64,000 nt of DNA, from contig JADKGW010000001.1 in NCBI GenBank assembly GCA_016722075.1, positions 1,364,001 through 1,428,000 on the forward strand, in the 5' to 3' direction. This document shows, piece by piece, positions 25,130-33,478 of the stretch. The position numbers and the translations under genes were made by a program. This DNA is from Candidatus Kouleothrix ribensis. GTDB lineage: Bacteria; Chloroflexota; Chloroflexia; Chloroflexales; Roseiflexaceae. Each line of letters starts with the position of its first letter. The stretch's first letter is position 1. The notes under the pieces are model-generated. The model was not told the DNA's origin. It searched no databases and saw only the letters and a program-made list of their open reading frames with translations.

Positions 25130-25969
25130 ATGGCACTACCGAAAGTCACCATCCCTGCGCTTCAGGCCCGTAAGGGACTCCAGAAGTTCACCATGCTCAC
25201 GGCCTACGATGTACCGATCGCGCGCGTGGTCGATGAAGCCGGGATCGATGTGATCCTGGTCGGCGATTCGCTCGGTGCGGTCATGCTCGGCTACGGCGGC
25301 ACTGCCCCGGTGACGATGGACGAGATGATCCATCACGCCAAGGCGGTTAGCCGCATCGCGCGCCGGGCCTTGCTGGTCGGCGATATGCCGTTTATGTCGT
25401 ACCAGGCCGACACGGCCGAGGCCATCCGCAACGCCGGCCGGCATATCAAAGAGGCCGGTATGGACTGCGTCAAGCTCGAGGGTACGGCCAAGCAGGCCCC
25501 GATCGCACGCGCGATCGTTGATGCCGGTATTGCCGTGATTGGCCACATCGGCCTGACGCTACAGACCGCCGCCAGCCTGGGTGGCGTGGCCGTGCAGGGC
25601 GGCGATAGCGTCGAGGCGGCCCGGCGCATCCTCGACGACGCGCTGGCGATGGAGGCGGCTGGCTGCTGGGCCGTGCTGATGGAGGCGGTGCCGGCCGAGC
25701 TGGGCGCGCTGATTACCCGGCGGCTGAAGGTGCCGACGATTGGCATCGGCGCCGGGCCGGCCTGCGATGGCCAGGTGCTGCTGACCCACGAGATGCTCGG
25801 GCTGTTCCCCGGCCTGGGCCTGCCCTGGGGCAATCGCTACCTCGACGCCGGCACGCTCATGGGCCAGGCCATCCGCCAGTACGCCGACGATATCCACAGC
25901 GGCACGTTCCCTGGCGCCGCCAACAGCTTCCCGATCGACGCCGAGATCCTGCGTGAGCTGGAGTCGTGA
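25130..25969 (+). CDS. panB: 3-methyl-2-oxobutanoate hydroxymethyltransferase
   Basis: A 279-aa cytosolic enzyme that adds a hydroxymethyl group from 5,10-methylene-THF to 2-oxoisovalerate to give ketopantoate. Family motifs are MLTAYDVPIARVVDEAGIDVILVGDSLG (metal-binding Asp), MPFMSYQ, DCVKLEG, the catalytic Glu region AVLMEAVPAE and TIGIGAGPACDGQVLL. The length is normal. It precedes panE directly; panC and panD are not in the window. Confidence 0.95.
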   Translation: MALPKVTIPALQARKGLQKFTMLTAYDVPIARVVDEAGIDVILVGDSLGAVMLGYGGTAPVTMDEMIHHAKAVSRIARRALLVGDMPFMSYQADTAEAIRNAGRHIKEAGMDCVKLEGTAKQAPIARAIVDAGIAVIGHIGLTLQTAASLGGVAVQGGDSVEAARRILDDALAMEAAGCWAVLMEAVPAELGALITRRLKVPTIGIGAGPACDGQVLLTHEMLGLFPGLGLPWGNRYLDAGTLMGQAIRQYADDIHSGTFPGAANSFPIDAEILRELES

Positions 25970-25973
25970 CAGG

Positions 25974-26035
25974 GTGACACGATGACACGATGACACGATA
26001 TGCTTCTTCATCGTGTCATCGTGTCATCGTGTCAC
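25974..26035 (+). repeat. Perfect 26-bp hairpin of GACACGAT words between panB and panE
   Basis: The left arm 25974-25999 is three GACACGAT words. It pairs without mismatch with 26010-26035 around a 10-nt loop. It begins 4 bases after the panB stop and ends 15 bases before the panE start. There is no T-run, so a terminator is unlikely. Confidence 0.92.
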
Positions 26036-26050
26036 CGAGTTGGTAGATTG

Positions 26051-27004
26051 ATGAAGATTGGCATCATCGGCGCGGGCGCGATGGGCAGCCTGCTGGGTTT
26101 CTACCTGTGCGAGCATGCCGAGGTCTGGCTGCTCGACCCATGGCAGGCGCATGTCGCGGCGATCAACGCTCACGGCCTGCAGTGCGAGCTGGCCGGCGCG
26201 CTGGCCACGCGTTATCCGCACGCCACCACCGACGCGGCGGCGATCGGGCCGTGCGACGCGGTGCTGGTGCTGGTGAAGGCCGGGCAGACAGCCTGGGCGG
26301 CCGAGCAGGCCCGCACCCTGCTACGCCCCGCCGGCCAGGCAGCTTCGGCCTTCTGGCCTGGAACGCTGGTCGTTACGCTTCAGAACGGGGTTGGCAACCG
26401 CGAGCTGCTGGCCGCCGCCCTGGGCGCTGATCGGGTTGGCCAGGGCGTGACGGCGCTGGGCGCGACGCTGCTGGGGCCGGGGCGGGTGCGCCACGCCGGC
26501 CAGGGCGCCACCGTGTTTGGCGCTACGCCGAGCCATGCGGCTATGCAGGCGCTGGCCGGGCTGTTTGCCGAGAGCGGGCTGCCGGCCGAGCTATCGGGCG
26601 ACCTCGAGGCGCTGGTGTGGGGCAAGCTGGTGGTGAACGTGGGCATCAACGCGCTGACGGCGCTGCTGCGTGTGCCTAATGCTGCCCTGGCCGACTCGGC
26701 CGAGGCGCGCGAGCTGCTGGCCGCTGCGGTGGCCGAGGCGGTCGCGGTGGCGCATGCGCGCGGCACGGCCCTGCCGTATGCCGACCCGCTGGCGCACGTG
26801 CTGGCGGTGGCGCGCGCCACCGGCGCGAACCGCTCGTCGATGCTGCAAGACGCGCTGCGCGGCAGCCCGAGCGAGATCGCCACAATCAATGGCGCGGTCG
26901 TGCGCGAGGGCGCGCGCCTGGGCCTGCCGACGCCGGTGAACCAGGCGCTGACGCTACTGGTACAGGCGCTCGACGCCACCGCCACAGCTCGCGTACAATC
27001 TTGA
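26051..27004 (+). CDS. panE: 2-dehydropantoate 2-reductase
   Basis: A 317-aa cytosolic NADPH-dependent reductase that turns ketopantoate into pantoate. Evidence: N-terminal Rossmann motif IGIIGAGAMGSLLGFYL, the VTLQNGVGNRELL segment, the catalytic Lys region LVWGKLVVNVGINALTALL and the C-terminal SSMLQDALRGSPSEIATINGAVV. ATG 26051 is the natural start; the open frame reaches back into the hairpin. It is directly downstream of panB and completes the pantoate branch. Confidence 0.93.
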   Translation: MKIGIIGAGAMGSLLGFYLCEHAEVWLLDPWQAHVAAINAHGLQCELAGALATRYPHATTDAAAIGPCDAVLVLVKAGQTAWAAEQARTLLRPAGQAASAFWPGTLVVTLQNGVGNRELLAAALGADRVGQGVTALGATLLGPGRVRHAGQGATVFGATPSHAAMQALAGLFAESGLPAELSGDLEALVWGKLVVNVGINALTALLRVPNAALADSAEARELLAAAVAEAVAVAHARGTALPYADPLAHVLAVARATGANRSSMLQDALRGSPSEIATINGAVVREGARLGLPTPVNQALTLLVQALDATATARVQS

Positions 27005-27134
27005 TCTATAATAGGCCGGCGCATGCCACCGCGCACCTCGTGCTCATGGCACATGGTACGCAGCCGGCGTCTGTGGCAGCGCACCGCGAGTCGCCGCGTA
27101 ATACGAGTGACACAGTGGCCCGCGCATCGGGCAA

Positions 27135-27246
27135 TTGCTGGCTTCGGCAGAGCGGTACTGCATCTGTTTGTTTTCGGGCTTTTGCGCTCGCAGAGCGCAA
27201 AACCGAAGACAATAGAACCGAAACGTACCATGCCGCCGCAAGCAAA
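27135..27246 (-). repeat. Nested-hairpin element, copy 1
   Basis: Read on the minus strand it starts TTTGCTTGCGGCGGCATGG and ends CTCTGCCGAAGCCAGCAA. This is the same outer frame as at 38239-38345 and 62296-62380. The inner palindrome here is TTTTGCGCT (27180-27188) against AGCGCAAAA (27194-27202), unlike the inner palindromes of the other copies. It occupies most of the 286-base gap between panE and apaG. Confidence 0.75.
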
Positions 27247-27290
27247 CACGCCGACTGCGTACGTCGCGTACATGAATGATCGATAGACCC

Positions 27291-27683
27291 ATGAATGCAT
27301 GGCGCCCCTTCTACTACCGCGAGACCGAAGGCATCCGCATTACCGTGCGGCCTCTGTATCTTGAAGAACAGTCGCTGCCGATGCTGCAGCGCTACGTATT
27401 TGCCTACTTCATCCGGATCGAGAATGTCAGCGAGCGCACCGCGCAGCTGCTGGCACGCCGCTGGCAGATTCACGACGCGATTGGCGAGGACCACGAGGTT
27501 GTGGGCGAAGGCGTGGTTGGCGAGCAGCCGGTGCTCAAGCCCGGCGATGTGCATGAGTACAACAGCTTCTGCATCCTTAAGTCGCCAAGCGGCCACATGG
27601 AGGGTAGCTATCGCTTCGCCTACCCCAATGGCACACACTTCGACGTGGCGATCCCGCGCTTCGTGCTCTCTGCCGGCGAGTAG
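27291..27683 (+). CDS. apaG: ApaG (DUF525) protein
   Basis: A 130-aa soluble beta-sandwich protein. The family core is clear: IRITVRPLYLEEQS...YVFAYFIRIENVSERTAQLLARRWQIHDAIG, then VVGEQPVLKPGDVHEYNSFCILKSPSGHMEGSYRF. Length is normal. ApaG proteins are linked to cobalt/magnesium resistance and diadenosine tetraphosphate levels in enterobacteria, but the biochemical role is unknown. It is 20 bases upstream of the UroD-family gene and probably cotranscribed. Confidence 0.93.
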   Translation: MNAWRPFYYRETEGIRITVRPLYLEEQSLPMLQRYVFAYFIRIENVSERTAQLLARRWQIHDAIGEDHEVVGEGVVGEQPVLKPGDVHEYNSFCILKSPSGHMEGSYRFAYPNGTHFDVAIPRFVLSAGE

Positions 27684-27703
27684 CGCTGCTGAAAGGAAAT
27701 ACA

Positions 27704-28687
27704 ATGCTCATGACCAAGCGCGACCGCCTGGCCGCCGCCCTGGCCGGCGATGAGATCGACCGGCCGCTGGTAGCGCTGTGGCGCCACTTCCCAACCGACG
27801 ACGCCGACCCGGCCCAGCTGGCTTTGTCGGCGGTCGCGTTCCAGATGCAGTACGATTGGGACTTCATCAAGCTGACGCCGGCCAGCAACTATAGCGTAGC
27901 CGGCTGGGGCAGCCGCGCGGTATACCGCGGCCACCCCGAAGGCACCAGCGAGTATGTCGAGCGGGCGATTGCGCAGCCGGCCGACTGGGCGCGGCTGGCC
28001 CCGCTCGACCCCGAGCAGGGCGCGCTTGGCGATCAGCTCAGGGCGCTACGGCTGACGCGCCAGCTGGCCGGCCCCGACATCCCGATCCTCGCGACGGTGT
28101 TTGGCCCGCTGGCCCAGGCCAAGAATATGGTCGGCGGCGGGCTCGACCTGGTGCATATGCGCGAGCACCGCAACGAATTCCTGGCCGGCCTCGAGGTCAT
28201 TACCGCCACGACCGTCGGCTGGGTGCAGGCCGCGCTCGACGCCGGCGCCGATGGGATCTTCTACGCCATCCAGCGCGCCTCGTCTGAGTTCATGAGCGAG
28301 GCCGAGTATCTGCAGATCGCACGGCCGCTCGACATGCGCATCCTCGCGGCCGCGCAGAGCGCCAGCTTCAACCTGCTGCACCTGCACGGCCTGCATACCT
28401 ACTTCGACCTGGTGGCCGACTACCCGGCCCACGCGCTGAACTGGCACGATCGCGACACCGGGCCAAGCCTGGCCGAGGGTGCGCGGCGCTTCGCCGGCAT
28501 GGTCGTGGGCGGCCTCAGCCAGCGCGACCTGATCGAGGGCACGCCGGCCAGCATACGCGCGCTGGCGCACGCGGCGATTGCCGCGCTGAATGGCCGGCCA
28601 CTGTGCCTCTCGACTGGCTGCGTGATGCAGACTACCACCCCCTGGGGCAATATCCGCGCGCTGCGCGCCGCCGCCGACGCAGCCTAG
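27704..28687 (+). CDS. Uroporphyrinogen decarboxylase (UroD/MtaA-like) family protein
   Basis: A 327-aa soluble TIM-barrel protein. The N-terminus TKRDRLAAALAGDEIDRPLVALWRHFP has the UroD-superfamily shape, and the C-terminal Gly-rich GGLSQRDLIEGTPASI and CLSTGCVMQTTTPWGNI segments fit the methyltransferase/UroD superfamily. True HemE active-site motifs (such as the RQAGR segment) are absent, so a heme-pathway role is unlikely. Corrinoid or other methyl transfer is possible but unproven. AAGGAA lies before ATG 27704. Confidence 0.8.
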   Translation: MLMTKRDRLAAALAGDEIDRPLVALWRHFPTDDADPAQLALSAVAFQMQYDWDFIKLTPASNYSVAGWGSRAVYRGHPEGTSEYVERAIAQPADWARLAPLDPEQGALGDQLRALRLTRQLAGPDIPILATVFGPLAQAKNMVGGGLDLVHMREHRNEFLAGLEVITATTVGWVQAALDAGADGIFYAIQRASSEFMSEAEYLQIARPLDMRILAAAQSASFNLLHLHGLHTYFDLVADYPAHALNWHDRDTGPSLAEGARRFAGMVVGGLSQRDLIEGTPASIRALAHAAIAALNGRPLCLSTGCVMQTTTPWGNIRALRAAADAA

Positions 28688-29146
28688 TACTGCGGTTGGC
28701 AGGTTGGCCGGTTGGCGGGTTGGCACGATCGCTGCCGTTTGCCTGTGTACATGCTGCGTCGTGTGTAGTGCGTAGGATGCTGCCCGCTGACGACTGCCAC
28801 CTGCCTGCTGCTCCCCACTGCCTGCCGCCTGCCCCTGCCCACTGTCCACCGTCGCGCTTTTAACAAACTCTTGACATGCTACGTATAATAGTACGTACAT
28901 CTGTAGTATATTCAATACCGAACCAGGCGCGCATTGGACAATGGCCCCTCGGCTGGCTACAACATCGGCTCGAAGACCCACGGCTATCTCGCTCGAACGC
29001 TTGCTTCCAGGTGCCTGCAATGCCGCAGCGCGCCGTCTGTCGCACCGCACTAATCACCATAACTATGGCCCGTGCCGGCAAAGCGTACCGCCGCTGCGGG
29101 TTAGACACGACGATACGTTGCACATTGCTGCCTACCAGGAGCACTC
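28688..29146 (+). other. Intergenic region with word repeats and a dyad
   Basis: No gene is seen in these 459 bases. GGTTGGC words lie at 28693-28725, and pyrimidine-rich CTGCCTGC/CCCACTG words at 28800-28855. A TATAAT at 28884-28889 lies in a near-palindrome around TACGTATAATAGTACGTA, a possible promoter-operator for the 29147 operon. The nearby TTGACA is only 7 bases from it, so the -35 is uncertain. Confidence 0.45.
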
Positions 29147-30577
29147 ATGACCAACAAACTGGTGTACGCCCGCGCCCAGCCCGAGTTTGTCAGCCTGAAA
29201 GAGACCTACCGCTACAAGCTCGAGATCGCGCGCAATCAGGCCCCGCCGCGCATCCACTCGCCCGAAGGCCAGCTCGAGATTGCCGTACCCTACGACGGCC
29301 AGCGCTACTTTTCGCGCCTGGCATGCGCCGATGTCGAGCACCAGCTGGGTAGCACGAACCCGGCAGTCGATGTCGACGCCCAGGTCGGCCACGTGTTGTT
29401 CAATGCCTACGGCCGCACCGATCTCAAACGCGTGCTCGATCTGGGCAGCCACTACGATACGCTACCGATCCGTGTGCCGGTGGTCTGCGATCTGATCCAC
29501 CAGCCCGCGCATCTGTACGACGACCAGCATGCCGCACTGATCCGCCACACCTACCGCCCCGAGCCGCCCGAGGTGCTGCCGATTAGCGTTAGCCTGCAGG
29601 TTATGGACGAGGAGTCGTTCGATCCGCTGCCCGGCCAGCCGCTGGGGGCCGGCCCCACCGAGTGGAGCGAGCTGCTCAGGCGGCTCAAGCGCCACCTGAA
29701 CTTTCAACCCGACCTGATCCTGGCGCTGAGTATCCACCTCGACCTACCCGAGTCGGCGCCGGCACATGTGGCGCCGCGCATCGCGCGGGCCGTGTTTGAT
29801 TGGCCCACGCTCACGTCGTTGCGCACGATCGAGCTGGTGGTTGGCGCTGCCCGGCCGGCCGTGCAGTACAACCCGGCCCGCCCCGGCATCGAGTGGGGCG
29901 AGATTAAGCTGGCCCCGGTTGAGCGCGCGCGCGCGGGAGTCAAGTCATTCGCAAGCCCACCGATCTGGCTGCGGATCGGCCAACCAGGCGAATTATACCG
30001 CCAGGCCGAGCTGACCGGCACGATCGAGCTGGTGATCGACGGCCTGCTGTTCTCGGGCACCCAGCTGCGCGTCTACGACGGTGTGGGTGCGCAGATCACA
30101 TCATTCGCGCCCACGCTCAGCACCGAGCTACAGGTCGACTTGAGCTTGCGCCTCGACGATGCCTTTGCGCGGCGCACGCTCGTGCCCTACCAGTCGCTGG
30201 TCTTTGATGAAGTCATCCCCGACGAGCTGCGCATGGCCGATATCTACGTGGCCCTGCGTGATCACGGCTTCCAGATTGTCCACGAGCAGTCGTATACCGA
30301 TGGCGACGACGTGCTGCGCCATACTATGCAGGCCCAGCGGCCCGCAGGCCCCGATACGCTCGAGCTATGGGTGATCGTCGATGGCGAGCGCTATGCAACT
30401 GAGCGCCAGGCCGAGCTGCCGGGCGGGCAGATCTATACCAGCACATTCACCAGCGGCGAGCTGCGCCTCCATATGATCGGCAAGCTCCAGGGTAACCCGC
30501 GCGAGCTCACGCGCACCATGAACGCCATCCAGGCGGATTTATGTGATCGCTTTGCGCGTCTGCGCGCGAAGCGCTAG
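29147..30577 (+). CDS. Uncharacterised protein, first gene of four-gene operon
   Basis: I do not recognise this 476-aa protein. It has no signal peptide or membrane helix. The composition suggests mostly beta strands: repeated alternating segments such as GTIELVIDGLLFSGTQLRVYDGVG and TELQVDLSLRLDDAF. Its C-terminal half parallels that of the next gene product: a strand ending IELVIDGLLF corresponds to MEVIFKGALS, and MADIYVALRDHGFQIVHEQSYTDG corresponds to VSTLTDALSRRDYYVKRTVESPP. It begins an operon with two zinc-ribbon genes and a coiled-coil gene. The ribosome site is weak (CAGGAG). Confidence 0.75.
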   Translation: MTNKLVYARAQPEFVSLKETYRYKLEIARNQAPPRIHSPEGQLEIAVPYDGQRYFSRLACADVEHQLGSTNPAVDVDAQVGHVLFNAYGRTDLKRVLDLGSHYDTLPIRVPVVCDLIHQPAHLYDDQHAALIRHTYRPEPPEVLPISVSLQVMDEESFDPLPGQPLGAGPTEWSELLRRLKRHLNFQPDLILALSIHLDLPESAPAHVAPRIARAVFDWPTLTSLRTIELVVGAARPAVQYNPARPGIEWGEIKLAPVERARAGVKSFASPPIWLRIGQPGELYRQAELTGTIELVIDGLLFSGTQLRVYDGVGAQITSFAPTLSTELQVDLSLRLDDAFARRTLVPYQSLVFDEVIPDELRMADIYVALRDHGFQIVHEQSYTDGDDVLRHTMQAQRPAGPDTLELWVIVDGERYATERQAELPGGQIYTSTFTSGELRLHMIGKLQGNPRELTRTMNAIQADLCDRFARLRAKR

Positions 30578-30666
30578 TTCGTGCCGGCCGCACACGCGTG
30601 TGCCGGCCTGTGCCAGGCATGCGCATACCAGCGCGCTATCGATGCATTAGCCTACGAGGAGGAACT

Positions 30667-32634
30667 GTGGCGACCCAGATTATCACGCGTGCGGCCCAGG
30701 CGCGCTGCTATGCGTGTGGCTCAGCTGCCATCACCATGGTTTGCCACCACTGCGGCCAGGGCCTCTGCAATGCGCACGCCCCGCGCCGATCGGATCTGCA
30801 GCGCTGGCTGTGGCGGGGCGATTTCAGCGGCCTCGGCCTGCCCGACGACGCAGCCCAGCCGGTGTACTGCGGCGACTGCGTGCAGACGCCGCAGGCGCCA
30901 TCCACCCTTGTGCTGGCGATCGGCCCGCTGGTCGCGCTGATCGGCGTGCTGCTGCTGATTCAGCGCTTTTCGCCTGCCGCGCTGTGGCTTGTGCTGCTGG
31001 GCGGTGTGCTCGCGCTCGCAGCCTACGGGCTGCAGCGGCGCTGGCGGGCCGCCTCGGCGCGCACGCTGCCGCCGCTGCCGCTGCTGCCGCGCTTCAACAG
31101 CGTCAAGGTACGCGAGACGATCGCCGCCAGGATCACGCTCGACTCGGCCGGCACCTACCGTGCCGAGCTGCAGCCGGCGACCGGCGAGATCGAGATCGCC
31201 TCGAGCCTGGCGCACGACGAACGTGCGCGCCTGCAGCTGTATCGCGCCAGGTATCGCCTGGCCGCCGCGCAGCCGGTGCGCTACTGTGCCGGCTTCGCCG
31301 TGCTGCGCGGCAAGGCCGCTATTCAGCTGGCCGGCCCTGGCAGCGCCGATCTGGCGGCCCCGAACATTCTGGCGCTGTCGGGCCAATCCGGCGAGCTGCC
31401 ATTCCTGCACAGCGAAGCCGGCCACGGACTCGACACGTTCGTCCGAACCTACCCATATCGCGTGCTCGACTCAGCCGAGCCGTTGGCCTTGCCGATCAGC
31501 CTGGTGCCGTCGTTCATCCCCGAGGCCGGCCAGCGCGCGCTGGATCTCGAGCTACAGTGGAGCGAGCTGATCCAATGGGGCGCGGCTCTGCCGATCGAGC
31601 GGATCAAGCTGCTGCGGATCGATGTGCCAATCGCCTGGGGCGCCGTCGAGAGCGTGGTGGGTGGGCATGCGATCATCGCACAGCACGCCGCCGATCGCGA
31701 TACGATCCTACAGCGGATCGAGTGGTCGCAGCTACCGGTCGCCGCCGATCGTATGCCGCAGCAATGCCGCCGCTTCTCCATCCGCTTCGACGGCCAGATC
31801 GATCATGCCGACCGGATCTGCGGGCGCATGGAAGTGATCTTCAAGGGCGCGCTGTCGGCGATCGAAGGTGCCGAGATCTACTCGTCGCTGGGGCGGCGCC
31901 GCAGCGGCTACGCCAGCCAGGTGCGCACCACCGTCGCGGTCGATTTCGAGCTAAGCCTGGCCGGCGTGCGCTACCAGGAAGTGCGGGTGGTGCCTGATCT
32001 GCGCCATCCGCTCGATCCACCCGAGCGCGAGGTCGCAGTATACGCTGGCGTGATCCCCAACTATGCCACCGTGAGCACCCTGACCGATGCGCTCAGCCGC
32101 CGCGACTACTATGTCAAACGCACGGTCGAAAGCCCGCCACGCGTCGGCGACCACGCGAGCCGGCGCAACCGCTACTGGGATATCGCCGGCCGGCGCTACG
32201 ACGGTGTGTACCCGATCGATTTTCATATTGTGCTTAGCGGCGACGAGCTGGCCGGCGATCGGTATGGATCGGGTGGCAGCACGCACGTGAGCCTGACGGT
32301 GCAGGGTACGTATGCCAACCACGCGATGGAGCAGCAGATCGAAGTTGTGTGGGACGAGCTGCGCGCGCTGATCGACGCAACGCTCCATAAGCGTGCGGCG
32401 CCGGGCGACCAGGCTGCGGCGGATCGGCCCGAGACGCTTGCGGCCGATTGGCCGGCCGAGCATATGGACATGGCCGACCAGGCACACGAGCGCTTAGCGG
32501 GCTTGCTCGATGTGCTTGGCACAGGCGAGATCGCGCTGCCAGAGCTGGCGCACGAGCTGGTGCTGCTCGCCCACGAGATCGATCAGTACGCCGGCGCGGG
32601 GCAGCCGCTGCGCCAGGCCGAGGTAGGAGGCTAA
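30667..32634 (+). CDS. Uncharacterised membrane protein with N-terminal AN1-like zinc ribbon
   Basis: A 655-aa protein; the GTG at 30667 is chosen for its GAGGAGGAACT site. The N-terminus has ARCYACGS...VCHHCGQGLCNAHAP...YCGDC, a C-x2-C zinc ribbon with the C-x2-C-G-x3-C-x2-H pattern also present in the small gene that follows. Two hydrophobic helices come next (about residues 78-125: LVLAIGPLVALIGVLLLIQ and ALWLVLLGGVLALAAYG). About 500 mostly beta residues follow, whose last third resembles the preceding gene product. Probably the zinc ribbon is cytosolic; the side of the beta region is unknown. No known function. Confidence 0.75.
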   Translation: MATQIITRAAQARCYACGSAAITMVCHHCGQGLCNAHAPRRSDLQRWLWRGDFSGLGLPDDAAQPVYCGDCVQTPQAPSTLVLAIGPLVALIGVLLLIQRFSPAALWLVLLGGVLALAAYGLQRRWRAASARTLPPLPLLPRFNSVKVRETIAARITLDSAGTYRAELQPATGEIEIASSLAHDERARLQLYRARYRLAAAQPVRYCAGFAVLRGKAAIQLAGPGSADLAAPNILALSGQSGELPFLHSEAGHGLDTFVRTYPYRVLDSAEPLALPISLVPSFIPEAGQRALDLELQWSELIQWGAALPIERIKLLRIDVPIAWGAVESVVGGHAIIAQHAADRDTILQRIEWSQLPVAADRMPQQCRRFSIRFDGQIDHADRICGRMEVIFKGALSAIEGAEIYSSLGRRRSGYASQVRTTVAVDFELSLAGVRYQEVRVVPDLRHPLDPPEREVAVYAGVIPNYATVSTLTDALSRRDYYVKRTVESPPRVGDHASRRNRYWDIAGRRYDGVYPIDFHIVLSGDELAGDRYGSGGSTHVSLTVQGTYANHAMEQQIEVVWDELRALIDATLHKRAAPGDQAAADRPETLAADWPAEHMDMADQAHERLAGLLDVLGTGEIALPELAHELVLLAHEIDQYAGAGQPLRQAEVGG

Positions 32635-32636
32635 GC

Positions 32637-32849
32637 ATGCAGTGGGAATGCGCCGAGTGCGGCGCGGCCGAGGGCCAGCTGCTCGATGGCGGTACCAGAG
32701 TAGCGATCGACGCAGTCTGCCATCACTGTGGCAAGCCGCTGTGCCAGAAACACCGGATCGTGATCGACGACCCTGCGCTGGCCCCGACCCTGACCAGCGC
32801 GCGGGCTGTGTATCACTGTGCGGCGTGCAAGAAACAGTTCCATGGCTAA
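32637..32849 (+). CDS. Small zinc-ribbon protein
   Basis: A 70-aa protein starting 2 bases after the previous stop. Cys/His pairs are regular: ECAEC, then VCHHCGKPLCQKH, then YHCAACKK, enough for two zinc sites. The central pattern C-x2-C-G-x3-C-x2-H is the same as in the N-terminus of the preceding 655-aa protein. It looks like a stand-alone version of that domain and may be a binding partner or adaptor. No known function. Confidence 0.75.
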   Translation: MQWECAECGAAEGQLLDGGTRVAIDAVCHHCGKPLCQKHRIVIDDPALAPTLTSARAVYHCAACKKQFHG

Positions 32850-32860
32850 CGAGGGGCGCC

Positions 32861-33436
32861 GTGCTCGACGTGACACTAGCAGACGATCGGTATATCTGTG
32901 GCCAGCTTGCCGACCTGGTGGTGCGATTGGTGAACACTGGCGCTGGCCTATGCACGCATATCTTCGTGCGGCTGGCGCTGCCTGGCGCGCTGCTGGTGCT
33001 AAGCGGCGGCACGATCGAGCTTGGGCGGCTGCCGGCCGGCCAGAGCGCCACGCACACGCTGCGGATTCATCCGCGCCAGGCCGGGCGCTGGGCGATCACC
33101 AGCCCGAATTGTTCGTACCGCGACGAGATGGGCCGCGTCTGCCGTATCGACAACCTTCGCCTTGAGGTGCTGGTTGCTCCGGCGCCGGCCGCGCCGGCAG
33201 CCCGCGCGCCGGCTGGCCCAGGCCCGGCCGAGGCCAGGCACCTGCGCCAGCAGATCGCCGATCACGAGCGCTTGATCTACGCGCATGGGCGGCGGTTGCA
33301 GAAGCGTAAGGAGCAGCAGGCGCACTATGGAGCAATGACCGAGCCGTCGATCCTGATCGAAATCGAGGAGATCGAAGCGACGATTATACGCCTACAGCGC
33401 GACATCGTTCGGCTGCGCCAACGGCTGGGCCAGTAA
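32861..33436 (+). CDS. Ig-like domain plus coiled-coil protein
   Basis: A 191-aa protein starting at GTG 32861 behind GAGGGG. Residues about 1-105 look like an Ig/CARDB-like beta sandwich (LADLVVRLVNTGAGLCTHIFVRLALP). A Pro/Ala linker follows (about 106-125), then a helical hairpin (about 127-190) with HGRRLQKRKEQQAHYGAMTEPSILIEIEEIEATIIRLQ. This YG-x-x-x-P-x-x-x-x-EIE coiled coil resembles one I recall as an adaptor segment attached to CHAT, TIR and NACHT-type proteins in Chloroflexota and cyanobacteria. That link is from memory and unverified. It ends the operon. Confidence 0.7.
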   Translation: MLDVTLADDRYICGQLADLVVRLVNTGAGLCTHIFVRLALPGALLVLSGGTIELGRLPAGQSATHTLRIHPRQAGRWAITSPNCSYRDEMGRVCRIDNLRLEVLVAPAPAAPAARAPAGPGPAEARHLRQQIADHERLIYAHGRRLQKRKEQQAHYGAMTEPSILIEIEEIEATIIRLQRDIVRLRQRLGQ

Positions 33437-33478
33437 GCAGGTGGGTTTGCGTGGTGCCGTTGCAGAAACAGCGCGGCC

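Noticed and set aside
28873..28889. TTGACA and TATAAT as one promoter
   Set aside because: The spacing is only 7 bp, far below the 15-19 bp needed. The TATAAT may still act alone or with another -35.
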